In this document: positions 10,683 through 21,300 of the stretch, one piece after another
How the letters are laid out: each line of letters opens with the position of its first letter
How positions within the stretch are numbered: the stretch's first letter is position 1
Assembly (NCBI GenBank): GCA_003427395.1
Contig: BFEA01000008.1
Coordinates: forward strand, 1,359,030-1,395,955
DNA: 36,926 nt
Reading direction: 5' to 3'
From: Chara braunii
Taxonomy: Eukaryota; Streptophyta; Charophyceae; Charales; Characeae
Notes under the pieces: model-generated
Seen by the model: only the letters and a program-made list of their open reading frames with translations
Database searches by the model: none
Told to the model about the DNA's origin: nothing
Position numbers and translations under genes: made by a program

Positions 10683-10881
10683 ACTTCTCGATGTTTTTGA
10701 GGTTTTGGTTAATTAGTCCTTAATCGGGAATTCATTTTGTGTTGGAGTATTCGTCATGATTATGGTTTTTGCTTTGTAGATAATTTAGGGTTAGGGATGA
10801 TTACGGTAATTGCATCGGGTATAGGTCAGAAATTTGTGTGGATGTTTTTGCATATTAATAATATAGAATTAATCGCTACAC
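10683..10881 (+). repeat. Dispersed repeat R1, copy 2 (LINE target)
   Basis: Matches 9950-10150 and is cut off after AATCGCTACA, where the LINE begins. The continuation expected from intact copies (ATCGATACATTGGAATAGG) resumes right after the LINE poly(A) tail at 13570. Confidence 0.7.
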
Positions 10882-13007
10882 ATGGCTCCCCCCCGACGAT
10901 CCCCTAAGAATCCTAGGGCGTTGATCACTGTCAGAGGAAGGCCAACATCGAACTACGAGTGGCTGATCGGGCGAGCGCAAATTATTAAAGTAGATAAATG
11001 GAACAACCAAGGCACATCCATCTTTGGGCGGCCTCTCGTCATTAACAATGTGATCCTGGCCACACTCTGGTATAAGGCCATCCTATGACCTATGAGTAAC
11101 GGGGGGCTCAGAGCACTGAAACAGCAGCTAGCGGTCTTCCTGTGGAGAGGCAATAGTAACACCACCCACGCCATAAGCCGCGTTGTGTGGGACGCGGTGA
11201 TCCAGCCTAAGAACAAAGGCGGTCTAGGCATTGTGGACCCGGCCACTCAATTCCAGGCTCTCTCGATTCGCTGGTTTTAGCTTATCATCTTCTCATCGGC
11301 CTCCCCATGGGTCCCCCTTGCCCTGGCAGAAATCCGGGACCTTGCCCCATAATCTCCACCGGAAATCGACCCCCGCGTATGGTTGGAAGACAGGTACTGG
11401 AGGATACCTAAGAAGTACAGAAACGGGGATCCTACCGACAGATACTGGGTGCGCCTTATACGTACATGGAGAAGACTCCCCCCCCCCCAACCGGCCGACT
11501 CCAGAGAGGTGGGAAGAAATATTCAGGCAGCCCCTATTTGGCAACCGCCTAATAACGGACTCCGAAGGGTATGTGCAGTGCGTGTCGGACACACGATGGA
11601 AAGGTTGGGCGAAATACGGTGTGCGAAAGGTTGGGGACCTGTGGGATGCAGAGGTAAGAAATTGGAAGAGCGCGGAAAGGTTACGAACAACACTATCCTA
11701 TTGTCACCTCATCGAAAGGGCTCTGAATGAGTTGATTGACAATTTCCCCCTCCATTGGTACGCCACTCTTAGAAAAGGCCCCTGCATAAAGGAAGATGAT
11801 TGGGTAGGATTGTCGGGCCACGTGTGGGAGGTGGGGTACGTGCACCTCGCGGACCAGGCATAGGTGCTAATTGAAGTCTTCTTAATTCTAAAGGACGATA
11901 GACTGCGTTGTAATCATCAACCCTTCATATGGAAGGAGCTGAGGGATGTCTATCGCATCAGGGTCATTGATGAGGGAGGCCACCAGAGGGCGTATAGCCC
12001 AATGACCCAATCGAGGACCTCCCCTTGGACCCTGATAAGTGGCAATGGACCGTGAACACCCCACCCAGGAAGGGAGAGGCGAAAACACTGACACTACGCA
12101 ACTTAAAATCTAAGTCTGTCTATCGAATGCTCAGACCCAAATGTAAATTACGTGACCGCATAGAAGACAGATCGTATCGCCACCTCAACGCAGACTACTG
12201 AAACCCATCCGGTGGTTTGCACACCACAACAAAAGACCTGCCAAGATCTCCGCACTCCAGTGGCAAATAGAGGCACAGGTGTCTACCAACCAATGATTGG
12301 TTGATAGACCATACCCGCCCGGAACAACAGGGGAAGGCACTACCATGGTGTCATAAATGTCTCCTGAGTTATCCAGGGAGGAGGAGGGTTGAGACCATCG
12401 AACATATATTCCTCCAATGTCCCGCATCAGTACTATTATGGAGAAGCTGGGATAGGATCTGACGTCATATTGTCCCTGGCGCGGTCTGGCCATGGGATTG
12501 GAGGGCCCTTCTCTTGGGATACTACCCTCCAATCCAAGGGCAAACATTCGAGGAAAACATGTTCAGTCTAGGCAGACGGAGTGTCATGTGGACTATATGG
12601 TGGATAAGGTGTTGTCGTGAGATAGAGGGGGCGACAGTGGAAGACGGCGAGGCCATGGAGCAAATCCGAACATTGGTCCAACACGAGGTAGCGGCCCAAT
12701 GGAAGACAGCTAAAGAAAAGCTCGACTTGATGAATACCTGGGGGGATATGAACAGGATCATCTCTTCAACAAGAGCTGGTTGGGCGAAGAGAGGGAGGGT
12801 TGGGTGGCCGAAGTGAAATGGACCGGCCGCCAACCTGAAAGGGAATCACATGGAGAACCCCGGACAGAAATGGTACGAGACTACCAACTGATCTTTCATG
12901 ACTGGACCACGATTGATCCAGGTACCCCGCTGCGACCGGCTCAGGACTTCGCAAACCCTTTCCCACCCCACCAGCTGGCCTTGGAAGAAATACTACCGGT
13001 TGTATGA
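10882..13007 (+). pseudogene. LINE reverse-transcriptase C-terminal region (broken)
   Basis: After the missing RT core, the fragment keeps the GRPLVINNVILATLWY block, then FLWRGN, then IQPKNKGGLGIVDPATQFQA, the usual order of plant L1-type ORF2 beyond the catalytic domain. A Zn-binding tail (VETIEHIFLQCPASVLLW) is at about 12389-12442, followed by Trp-rich sequence (WTIWWIRCC) at about 12590. Breaks: TGA at 11086, where a Trp is expected, TAG at 11278, TAA at 11350, a frame change at the 11-C run 11478-11488, and TAG at 11861, with further frame changes later (three frames needed to 13007). It cannot make a functional protein. Family identity is secure at the LINE level; clade is not. Confidence 0.8.
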
Positions 13008-13569
13008 GATCCGGTTAACGGATTGAGGCCAGCACTGCTTACCCCTGCTTATCCTTGCTTACCCCTTTTTATCCCTGCCTTCAGTACATTCTCAGTTGGT
13101 TCAAACCTTCGGCTGTTTATCAGTTGTTTTTTTGGTACCCTTAGTTGGTACCCTTAGTTGGTACCCTTAGTTGTTTTTCAGTTTCTTTTAGACTTCTCAG
13201 ACTTTTCACACATTTCAAACATCCCAGACATTCTCAAAAGATAGTGCGGCAGTGTGACATGGAAGGCGGGTTGGGAACAGACAGGGACCTTTGGTGCCCC
13301 CCAGTGGCCCTGCTGAGCCCCAACCCAAGACCTTGGCGGTGGATAGAACAGGACGGTTACAATGGGACGCTGGACCCAGTTTCCAACACACTATCTCATG
13401 ATTCCTTATGTCTGTTTATTACAAATGTAAGGGACTCTGGACCTGGTTTCCAGCAGGTGCTGCTCCCCACCAATAGATGGAGCCTGCCTGGAGTGCTAGC
13501 GGCGTCTGATGATATCAGCACCGCAAGCAATACCCGGGTGTTTAAAAAAAAAAAAAAAAAAAAAAAAAA
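10882..13569 (+). mobile_element. 5'-truncated non-LTR retrotransposon (LINE)
   Basis: The body holds a decayed reverse-transcriptase C-terminal region (10882-13007), a roughly 530-bp 3' region, and a 27-nt A run (13543-13569). The flanks AATCGCTACA (10871-10880) and AATCGATACA (13568-13577, sharing tail A residues) form a target-site duplication with one mismatch. Just downstream, 13635-13665 holds an uninterrupted copy of the target repeat, an empty-site comparison. The endonuclease and RT catalytic parts are absent, as expected from target-primed reverse transcription that stopped early. The 3' region contains three direct copies of TTGGTACCCTTAG (about 13133-13172). Confidence 0.85.
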
Positions 13570-13619
13570 TCGATACATTGGAATAGGATTAAATTCCACG
13601 TTAGTATTAACATAGACTA

Positions 13620-13930
13620 GGGTTTGTAACTATAATATAGAATTAATCGATACATTGGAATAGGATTAAACTCCGCGTTAGTATTGACATAGACTAGGGT
13701 TTGTAACTAGAGATCTACACGGGACGGGCAGAAGACAGGAGTCTTCACTGTGGGAGTTCGGTAATTGCATCGGGTATAGGTCAGGAATTTGTGTGGTTGT
13801 TTTTACATATGGATAATAAAGAATTAATCGATATATTGAAATAGGATTAAATTCCACTTTAGTATTAACATAGACTAGGGTTTGTAACCAGAGATCTACA
13901 TATGATGGGTTAAAGACAAGCATCTTCACT
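13620..13930 (+). repeat. Repeat R1 tail, two further copies
   Basis: AATATAGAATTAATCGATAC and CATAGACTAGGGTTTGTAAC recur at about 13630-13710 and 13815-13890, each followed by AGAGATCTACA. These are tandem relatives of the sequence flanking the LINE. Confidence 0.7.
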
Positions 13931-14100
13931 ATGGGAGGTCCGTGGTTGGGGATGGGACTGGCCGAAAGTGCCTCTCCCAGCCTGGTTTGGCTACGGAATT
14001 CATGTGAGGGACGTCGGGCCCGTTTCCTCGTTTTATCATTTTTTTTTTTTAAATAAAAAAAAAGTTTTTTTTTCTTTTGCATAACATAGTTGTATTTCAG

Positions 14101-14203
14101 TTTTTTTTTTTTTTTTTTTTTTTTGGGACCTTCTTTAGCCCTTGCCCGATCAGGCCTCCCGGGCAAACAAGGTGACCCAGGCGGCCCGACTGGTAGCCTA
14201 GAT
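14101..14203 (-). mobile_element. Short GC-rich poly(A)-tailed retroposon (copy 2)
   Basis: Read on the minus strand it begins CTAGGCTACCAGTCGGGC, continues GGGTCACCTTGTTTGCCC and ends AAGGTCCCA plus 24 A (T24 at 14101-14124 on the plus strand). It aligns throughout with 8847-8954 at roughly 75-80% identity by eye. Confidence 0.6.
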
Positions 14204-14279
14204 AAATTCATAAATATTTGTATGATTTACTTATATAGATTTTTATAATTCATACAGTAAAACTTGATAAATCAAGGAA

Positions 14280-15870
14280 TGGGTGAAGGACAAAGTCTGC
14301 CATGTGTTTCCAACATCCGCGAAACGTGCCCAACGAAGTGAACCCCCCCAAAAAGAAGACTCATGGGCATACTCAAAAGCATTGCCAAAAGAAGTAGCGA
14401 CAAAAACAAAAGCTTCGCTACTAACTACAAAAACGTCGCACTGGCCTGTGCTGCGTCCTGGGCCCAAGAGGGAACAAAGTCTCGTTTGGCTTCTACAGAG
14501 AAAGGTCAGATCTTAGTAGAGGCTGGATGCTAGGCCTCGAGAGGTGCCTGTCGTTGTACTCGACCAGTGGGGAGATCGGATGGCTTGTGACAGCCCCAAG
14601 GATGATCTACCCCTACAGCGGTGTGACCCAGACCTATCTGTAGACCTAAACCTATACCAACCCGCGCCTTCAAGGGTATCAAATGAGCCCCCCCCCGGGC
14701 GCTACCATATGGACACCCTGAATTATCGAGGACGACCCGAACACAGGAGGGGTCACATACATGATGTGGTCATTCCCCACCTGTATCACATCAAGCAGAC
14801 TCTATGGGTGTCTACCACCCTTTTACTATCAATGTGATGACACACCCTCCCCTGCCTAAGACGAGACCCCTACCCAGAGACCCTTCCCCAGATTCATGCC
14901 CCAATCGACCCCTGAATGGAAACGCAAAGAGGTACCGGTCTGGATGAAGCCCAGGCCGCAAGCATCAAAAGATAGACAGGAGGCCCATACTTGGGAATCA
15001 CATATGCCTAACACCCAACTCTTACCACTACTAAAGGGGGATGTAGAGAGCAGAGCTGGACCGGGACCGGGACCAGGATCGTACAATGTAAGTATGGACT
15101 CTCATGGGTGTACCATGAGGCCAGAAACTACTACGGTACCGAGACATACCCATGATACACTCATGAAGCAGTGCAAACGAACGAGGCTGCGCACAGAGAG
15201 AGGCCCACAATCTCTGCACAAATGCCTACCTACCCTAATCTAGACCTAAGACCTAACCCAACCTAACTCCTCTACCCCCCCGCCATGGTGAGTACACAAG
15301 ACATGACCCGGAGATTGTTGGACCACACACACACACACACACTCGTCGGACCACCCCAAGGCCAACCACTCAAACAACCCTCTCCCAAGGCCCGCTACCA
15401 GCATATTACAACCATGGACTAAACCCCTTGGGTGGTATGCAGCAGTGTCTATCATAATTACCATGCGTCAACCCAAAGGGAGTGTGTGAAGGGTTGTGGA
15501 AGCCCGTCAGTGTCCATGCGCTGGCTATGGAGTTTTGCACCCGCAATCTTATACGACAACGCACATTTCCAACGGGTGCTCCACCCACTGAACTATCGAC
15601 CATTCACATCTATAAGTGGGGTGGAGATGCAATTTTCCCAAAAAAAGAAGAAAACGAAGGACAAAAAGATGGAGTGGCGTGTCTGTGAAGCGACTACAAA
15701 ACATCTAAAACGTTGTTGACGCTCGATGTGACCTTTGATAGAATGGACGCTGAGCCGAAGCATACTGTTTTCGGTACTCGATAGTCGTTTCCGAGCGTTA
15801 TACCTGTGCCCACTCGGTTTTGGTGCCTAGTCGGTGTCCTTCGCTTCGACCCACCGCGCCACGGACTTGT
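14280..15870. other. No gene recognised
   Basis: Moderately GC-rich sequence with several open frames of 60-115 codons on both strands, none longer than its neighbours or with a recognisable motif. A (CA)n tract lies at about 15324-15343. The region may be an old degraded retroelement, but nothing here supports a family. Confidence 0.35.
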
Positions 15871-15871
15871 T

Positions 15872-15975
15872 CCAGGGTTAGGTCCCACTTGCACGGATTA
15901 AGAGATACTGACCGTAGATAACAAAGATCAACGGCCAAAATCTCCTAATTTGCGCAAGTGGGACCTTGCCCCCGG
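15872..15975. mobile_element. 104-bp palindromic MITE, copy A
   Basis: The ends CCAGGGTTAGGTCCCACTTG and CAAGTGGGACCTTGCCCCCG are reverse complements with few mismatches, and pairing continues inward through GGATTAAGAGAT against TCTCCTAATTT, giving arms of about 50 bp with almost no loop. The member at 25621-25724 has the same length and termini, and a diverged one is at 16549-16646. Non-coding. Superfamily not assignable by eye. Confidence 0.75.
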
Positions 15976-16037
15976 TGACGTCTCAAAATAATTTATTTTT
16001 CCTTTTTTCTAAAGCCTCGTGGGTCCGAAGTCTGTCG

Positions 16038-16039
<2 letters not shown>

Positions 16040-16072
<33 letters not shown>
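16040..16072. repeat. Poly(A) run
   Basis: About 33 consecutive A residues. No recognisable retroposon body lies immediately 5' of it. Confidence 0.85.
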
Positions 16073-16077
<5 letters not shown>

Positions 16078-16548
16078 GTCGATTTGTGCGTCGTTCCAAT
16101 CTGTACGTGAACGAGTCGTCAGTTTGTGGCTGTGATGGACATTCTTTTGAAAGTCACTTCGCTCGGGATCTCTGTCCGTTCCACATCCACTCATCGGCAA
16201 CTCCCATAGTGGCCTCCGGCGGGCGGCGGGCGATTCGGGCCTAAAGTCTTAGGGCCTCCCCACACCACTGTCGAAACGAAAAAAGTTGTAGTGCATCTTC
16301 GCGCAGAGCGTGACAATCTGCATCCTTTACTATGAATAGCAACGGATGCCTCCGACCACTTTCTGGGGCAGATGCATTCGTTCTTTTTCGTTTCGATAGT
16401 GGTGTGGCTAGGCCCTCCTTAGGAAAGTAGATGCCCATCATAGCATTCGCCAACCCAAGGGTTTTGTTTTTTCCCATAGTGAAAGTGAAATATTCCATCC
16501 CAAGTCATTCATCGGCACGATCGGGACCTCTAAGAAAGCAATTATATA

Positions 16549-16646
16549 TACAATAAGTCCCACGTAACACTCATATTTGTCCCTTTTTTATCTGTTCCCG
16601 AGATCAACGACCGAAAATGAAGAATCCGGGTAAGTGGGACTTGGCC
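16549..16646. mobile_element. 104-bp MITE family, diverged copy C
   Basis: AATAAGTCCCACGTAACAC at the left and GTAAGTGGGACTTGGCC at the right correspond to the termini of copies A and B. GAGATCAACGACCGAAAAT inside matches AAGATCAACGGCCAAAAT of copy A. Confidence 0.5.
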
Positions 16647-16743
16647 TCTGCGTGCATCCAACCACTCGTCGAAATCTTTTTTTTTTCTCATTGATTTTTT
16701 GGTTGTATGTTATTGTGGTCTTGTGGTCAGGTGCGGACTATTT

Positions 16744-16781
16744 CTGTCTCTTATACACATCTAGATGTGTATAAGAGACAG
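16744..16781. other. Nextera mate-pair junction adapter (assembly artefact)
   Basis: CTGTCTCTTATACACATCT followed immediately by its reverse complement is the Tn5 mosaic-end junction adapter used in mate-pair libraries, not genomic DNA. The 34 nt after it (16782-16815) copy 3882-3915 exactly and are followed by an N gap, so the join is an unclipped chimeric read. Confidence 0.97.
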
Positions 16782-16866
16782 CTATGGCACTGATGAGAGC
16801 CTATTGCCCTATCACNNNNNNNNNNNNNNNNNNNNNNNNNNNNNNNNNNNNNNNNNNNNNNNNNNN
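16782..16866. other. Misjoined 34-nt fragment and assembly gap
   Basis: 16782-16815 is identical to 3882-3915 inside the 174-bp tandem duplication. 16816-16866 is N. Linkage across this point rests on scaffolding only. Confidence 0.9.
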
Positions 16867-16984
<118 letters not shown>

Positions 16985-17178
16985 GCGCTCTGTCTTTATG
17001 TCTCTGTCTGTCTGTTCAGCTGTTGTTGCTGTTATTCATGGTGCCACCGTTGTTGCGAAACATTGTGGCCATCGAGGAGTTGCAGGCTGTGATGTCTTGT
17101 AGCGACTGATGATGAGCGCCACATGTCTTCAGAGGTGGCCGAGTCCGAGGTTGGTGTCATGAGGAGGCTTGAAGGTCT

Positions 17179-18348
17179 TCAGAGGTGTGTTGTTGGTGGT
17201 TGCACCTGCAAGTACGCAACAGCATGGCGGATGAGGTCGGCATGGAATGCGGGGAATGGTGGGAGGGGGAGGTGTGTTTGGTGGTGGTGGAGATGCATGA
17301 GGTTGTTGAGGTAATCCCAGGTGCGGGGATGGCGGGGGATGTTGTACATGGGGAAGGTGTGGCGGGAAGCAAGGAGGTTGTGGATGGTGGCGGTGGCGTG
17401 AAGAGGTCCCCAAGGTTCGGACGCCACCATTGTGGGTCGGTATTTGGTGTGCAAGGTTGGAGGTACGGTTGTGGGGGGGGGGGCTGAAGATGTGATGAAT
17501 GTGTGGCGATGGTGTGCATCAGTGATGTGGTGGCATTGGTACTCAGGACGGCTCGGGCGGGGGAATGGGAGGTGGGTGTAGTCATCATTGATGATTCGGA
17601 GGAGGAAGGTTTTAGCTTGGCTGAATCTGGTATTTATGTAGGGAGAGGGAGGTGGGTGTGTTAGTGTGCGCGTGCGGTGTTGTTTGTATGCAGAGGAAAA
17701 ATGTGTAAATATGAGGTGAATATGCAGAGTGGTCGGTTGTGAGGAAGTCTTGCCAGAGGATTTGGTCGATGATGTCTTCAATGTTATCTTTGTGAAGGAG
17801 TGGAATCCATGTGTCCCATCGGGGTGGTGGTTGAGGAGGTGGAATGGGCGTGCAAGGATGACATCAAAGTTAGTTTGTGAGAGTTGTTGTGATTGTTGTG
17901 TGTCGGTGGTTGGAGTGTGGAGTGAGAGTGCAGTTGTGGTCGGTTTGTTGTTTGTGGCGGTTGTGGAGGGAAGGGATGGATGTGTTATTGTGGCCGTTGT
18001 TGTGGGTGTTGTGGTCAGAGTGGTTGTGGCGGAGGTGAGGTGTCTTTGTGCAGTTGTGGATGGGTGTGCTGTCGATGTTGGAGTGGAGGGGGTGGTTGTT
18101 TGGATTGGAGTGGCGGTTGTGGACGTGAGGGATGGATGTGTCATTGTGGCTGATGTTGTAGGTGTTGTGGTAGTGGTGGCTGTGGTGGAGGTGAGGGGCG
18201 CTTGTGTCGTTGTAGATGGGTGTGTGGTTGATGTTGGAGCAGAGGGGGCGGATGCTTGTTTGGCTATGGAGGTCGATATCTTCGCAGGTTTGTTTTTTTT
18301 TGTCGGCGGCATGTCTTGATGTTGATCTACAAAGGCAAGGACGAACAT
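17179..18348 (-). CDS. Thr/Pro-rich ORF downstream of the Helitron helicase, function unknown
   Basis: An open frame of 389 codons starts 33 nt after the helicase stop (18381), in a different frame. The ATG at 18312-18310 (MPPTKKNKPAKI, basic) is an equally good start. Residues about 35-150 are two imperfect 55-residue tandem repeats rich in Thr, Pro and Ser, each with HPSTT and THPSL motifs. Residues about 160-389 are less repetitive, with aromatic and charged residues, and contain FDVILARPFHLL and PRTWDYLNNLMHL. I do not recognise this domain. Caution: the minus strand is G-poor and C/A-rich here, so stops are rare in all three frames (another frame is open for 296 codons, 17870-18760). It may be a Helitron accessory protein, a captured gene fragment, or a compositional ORF. 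Confidence 0.3.
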   Translation of the reverse strand: MFVLAFVDQHQDMPPTKKNKPAKISTSIAKQASAPSAPTSTTHPSTTTQAPLTSTTATTTTTPTTSATMTHPSLTSTTATPIQTTTPSTPTSTAHPSTTAQRHLTSATTTLTTTPTTTATITHPSLPSTTATNNKPTTTALSLHTPTTDTQQSQQLSQTNFDVILARPFHLLNHHPDGTHGFHSFTKITLKTSSTKSSGKTSSQPTTLHIHLIFTHFSSAYKQHRTRTLTHPPPSPYINTRFSQAKTFLLRIINDDYTHLPFPRPSRPEYQCHHITDAHHRHTFITSSAPPPTTVPPTLHTKYRPTMVASEPWGPLHATATIHNLLASRHTFPMYNIPRHPRTWDYLNNLMHLHHHQTHLPLPPFPAFHADLIRHAVAYLQVQPPTTHL

Positions 18349-18380
18349 GCGAAATGAGGAGTGATTGTGAGGGGTCGATG

Positions 18381-21300
18381 TCAGAAGATTTCTTTATAAA
18401 CGATATCGTTTGTTTGGTTGTTAGGAGATGGCATAGAGAAGCGAATGTGGGATGGGTTGCCAACACGGGATGCGGCGACGTAGAGTTGGCCGTGGGCGAA
18501 TGGTGGCTGGTGAAGGTCAATACCTGCATGGGTGATTGATTGGCCTTGAGATTTGTTGATAGTGATGGCGAATGCGGAGCGGATTGAAAATTGTCGTCTT
18601 TGTCAGGGGAAGGGGGTTGTGTGGTTGGCGAGGGTGAGGAGGATGTGCGGGAGCAAAACGGGTTGGAGGGTGGGGAGTGTGCGGCCATGAAGGAGTCTGT
18701 TGTTCGTGATGGAGTCGACAATAAGTCATGTACCGTTACAAAGGCCATTCCTGATTGCAATGTTTCGGAGGAGAATTGCAGGGGCGCCTTGTTTTAGTCA
18801 GAGCATGTGTGGAGGAAGGGATGCAATGTCGATTGTGTTTAGTACGTCAATAGAGATATCAGGGTATTGTTCGTTGGGCAGAAGGGAGTCGACATTGAGT
18901 GATGTAATTGTATCACTGGGAAATTGGTCGAGAATGATGAAGTTAAGAGTCACGACGGATTTCTTTTTGGGTGATAGTAGTAGGCGTTCAGCGAGCCACT
19001 GAGGGTTTTGAACATTAGTTTGAAGATCGGGGAATGTCCAGGCAATGAGGCGGAATTCCAAAATGGAGGCAGAGATTGGGTGGAAGGTGAATTGTTGTTG
19101 GTGTTGTGTTTGGAGGAGGTTGCAGTGTGCCATTGCCAAGTTCAAGAAACCATTGAGCATATTAATGCCCTTCAGGAGTGTTAATGCGGGTGAGAACACG
19201 CATGTTTTCAGATAGGAGGAACAGTTCGAAGTTGTGCCATAATGGTGATGCTTTGGCGGAAGTCGCCTGCAAGGACAATAATTTTACCACCAAAGGGCAA
19301 GTTGGAGGAGCAGATGTCACGAAGTGTTCGGTCAAGCACTTCGAGGTGGAATTTGTGTGTCATGGGTGCCTCGTCCCAGAGTATAATGATTGTCATGCGA
19401 ATCAGGTCGGCGATAGCTGATTGCTTTGAAATATCAAGGGAGGATGTTGCAGTAGGAGTGAGAGGTGCTTTGAAGCGTGAGTGAAAAGTGCGGCTTCCGT
19501 TGAGGAGTGTTGCGGCAATACCATTGGATGCAACTGCAAGTGCTATGCGGTTCTCATTTCAGATGTAAGATAGGATGGTATTGAAGAGGAATGTTTTGCC
19601 AGTTCCTGCGGGGGCGTCGATGAAGAGGTATAGCGGTTGTGAATTGGTGGCTGCATTTATGACACGTTGGAAGATTGCATATTGCGAAGGACGGAGGAGC
19701 GGTAAATTTGTGGCAAGAGTTTGTTGAAGTGTTGGTTTGTCATAAGAGATTTCGTCTTCACTGATGCGTGAAATGTCATGTCTGTGAGGGCGTTGAGCTT
19801 GGAGGTCGGCTTCGCTGCGAGCGTTGTCATTGGGTGGCATGAGACCAATGTCTTGTAGTTGTTTACCTTCGCTTTGAAGACGATTTTCAATATCGATGAG
19901 GACCATTGTTTTGATTATTGAAAGTGGAGTTGCATGAGGTAGGAAATGTGTACGAAAGTCATCTGTCATTTGTTGCCAATGTGTTTCGAAGAGTGCAGCG
20001 GGATTAGCAGGGGCGCAGTGTAGCACGATGTGGATGAAAAGATCTCGGACCATTGGTGAAGAAGCCACTAATATTGCATCTTGAAGGACTGCATCGAATT
20101 GCGTGTTGTCGTTAAGGAGGCCTAGTGCACGGCATGCTGATTGATATGTAGGATGAGTTTCGTGATCAACTGTGCGCAAGTGTTCAAAGGATGTTGCGCC
20201 TCTAGAGTGTGGGGAGTGTAGGAGCATACGAAGGTAAAATGTATCACCGACATTAGGGTGTATAGTGTGCATTCGACCAATTGTGTTCACAGATTGACGT
20301 CGGAGGACCCATTGTTTTGTTTGTTTGTTGAATCAAAATCTTTTAATCATGTCTTTGTAGAGTGGTTTGTGGTCGTCAACAATGTCCATGTTTTGGAGGT
20401 TCCATTTGAACCATGCGGTTAGTTCGGTTTCGGGTGGTGGATTACGTATGATTTGGTTGAGTTGGTTTGGATGGAAGTAGACACGTTGACAATTTTTTGA
20501 GTGGACGGGTAATGCTGCAACAACTGGAAAACGTTCAGAGAGGGGAAATTCGAATATTCGCCAACATGCTTCAACATCACCTATTGTTCGCATGTCTTGG
20601 TAGATCTGGATTTCGTCATTTACGTGTGTCATTTTTCCAACCATGGCTCGATCGGGACCTTTCATTATGTATTCAAACGTGTATCGGTATGCTGCAGTGG
20701 AAGCACAGACCTCGATATTGAGATGACATCGGTAGTGGAGGAGTAAGAAGGGATTATATGGGACGACCCAAACGTTATTGATGTCATAATTTTGCCGGGA
20801 AGCGGTTTGACCGTTGTTGGCGGGTGATCGTCGACGATAGATGGGGTAGCCACTGTTATCGTCCCAGGTACTATGCTCGGAAAAAGGTTTAGGAAGATGA
20901 TGTGCACAACGGTCATTTCACATGCATGGTGCGTGCATGTTGTGCTTGCCACAGGGGTTGTGGATCATCTTTGTTAACACGAGTTCTTTTAGGTTGGGGT
21001 TGGTGGGATTTCTGATGAAATGATGGAGTCAATGTTGTTAGATGTAGAAATTTTATGGCCGTCAACGAAAGTCACGACAATGTGTGCATGTGGAAACCCT
21101 TTTTTTTGGAATTAAATGACATATATGTAGGCTTTTGTGGGTCCAGATATATGTGCAGAGTGGATATCATGGATAAGTTGTCGAAGGTATCCTTTGAAAA
21201 CACGTGTAAGGAGATCAGGTCTGTCAGATGGTTGTTGGTCCGGAAAGAGTTCATTGGTAACTTCAGGCCAGTGTGAGTTACATGTGATAGTGATGAAGAG

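Noticed and set aside
10780-10800. TTTAGGGTTAGGGAT as telomeric repeat
   Set aside because: Only two near-units, inside dispersed repeat R1; not a telomere tract.
16741-16785. Perfect 38-bp palindrome as a biological inverted repeat
   Set aside because: It is the Nextera mosaic-end junction adapter.
17729-18319. 196-codon plus-strand Val/Gly-rich frame
   Set aside because: Antisense of the Thr/Pro-rich repeats; no motif.
17870-18760. 296-codon minus-strand frame across the helicase C-terminus
   Set aside because: The true helicase motifs (FAITINKSQGQ, LYVAASRV) lie in a different frame; this one is open because the strand is G-poor.
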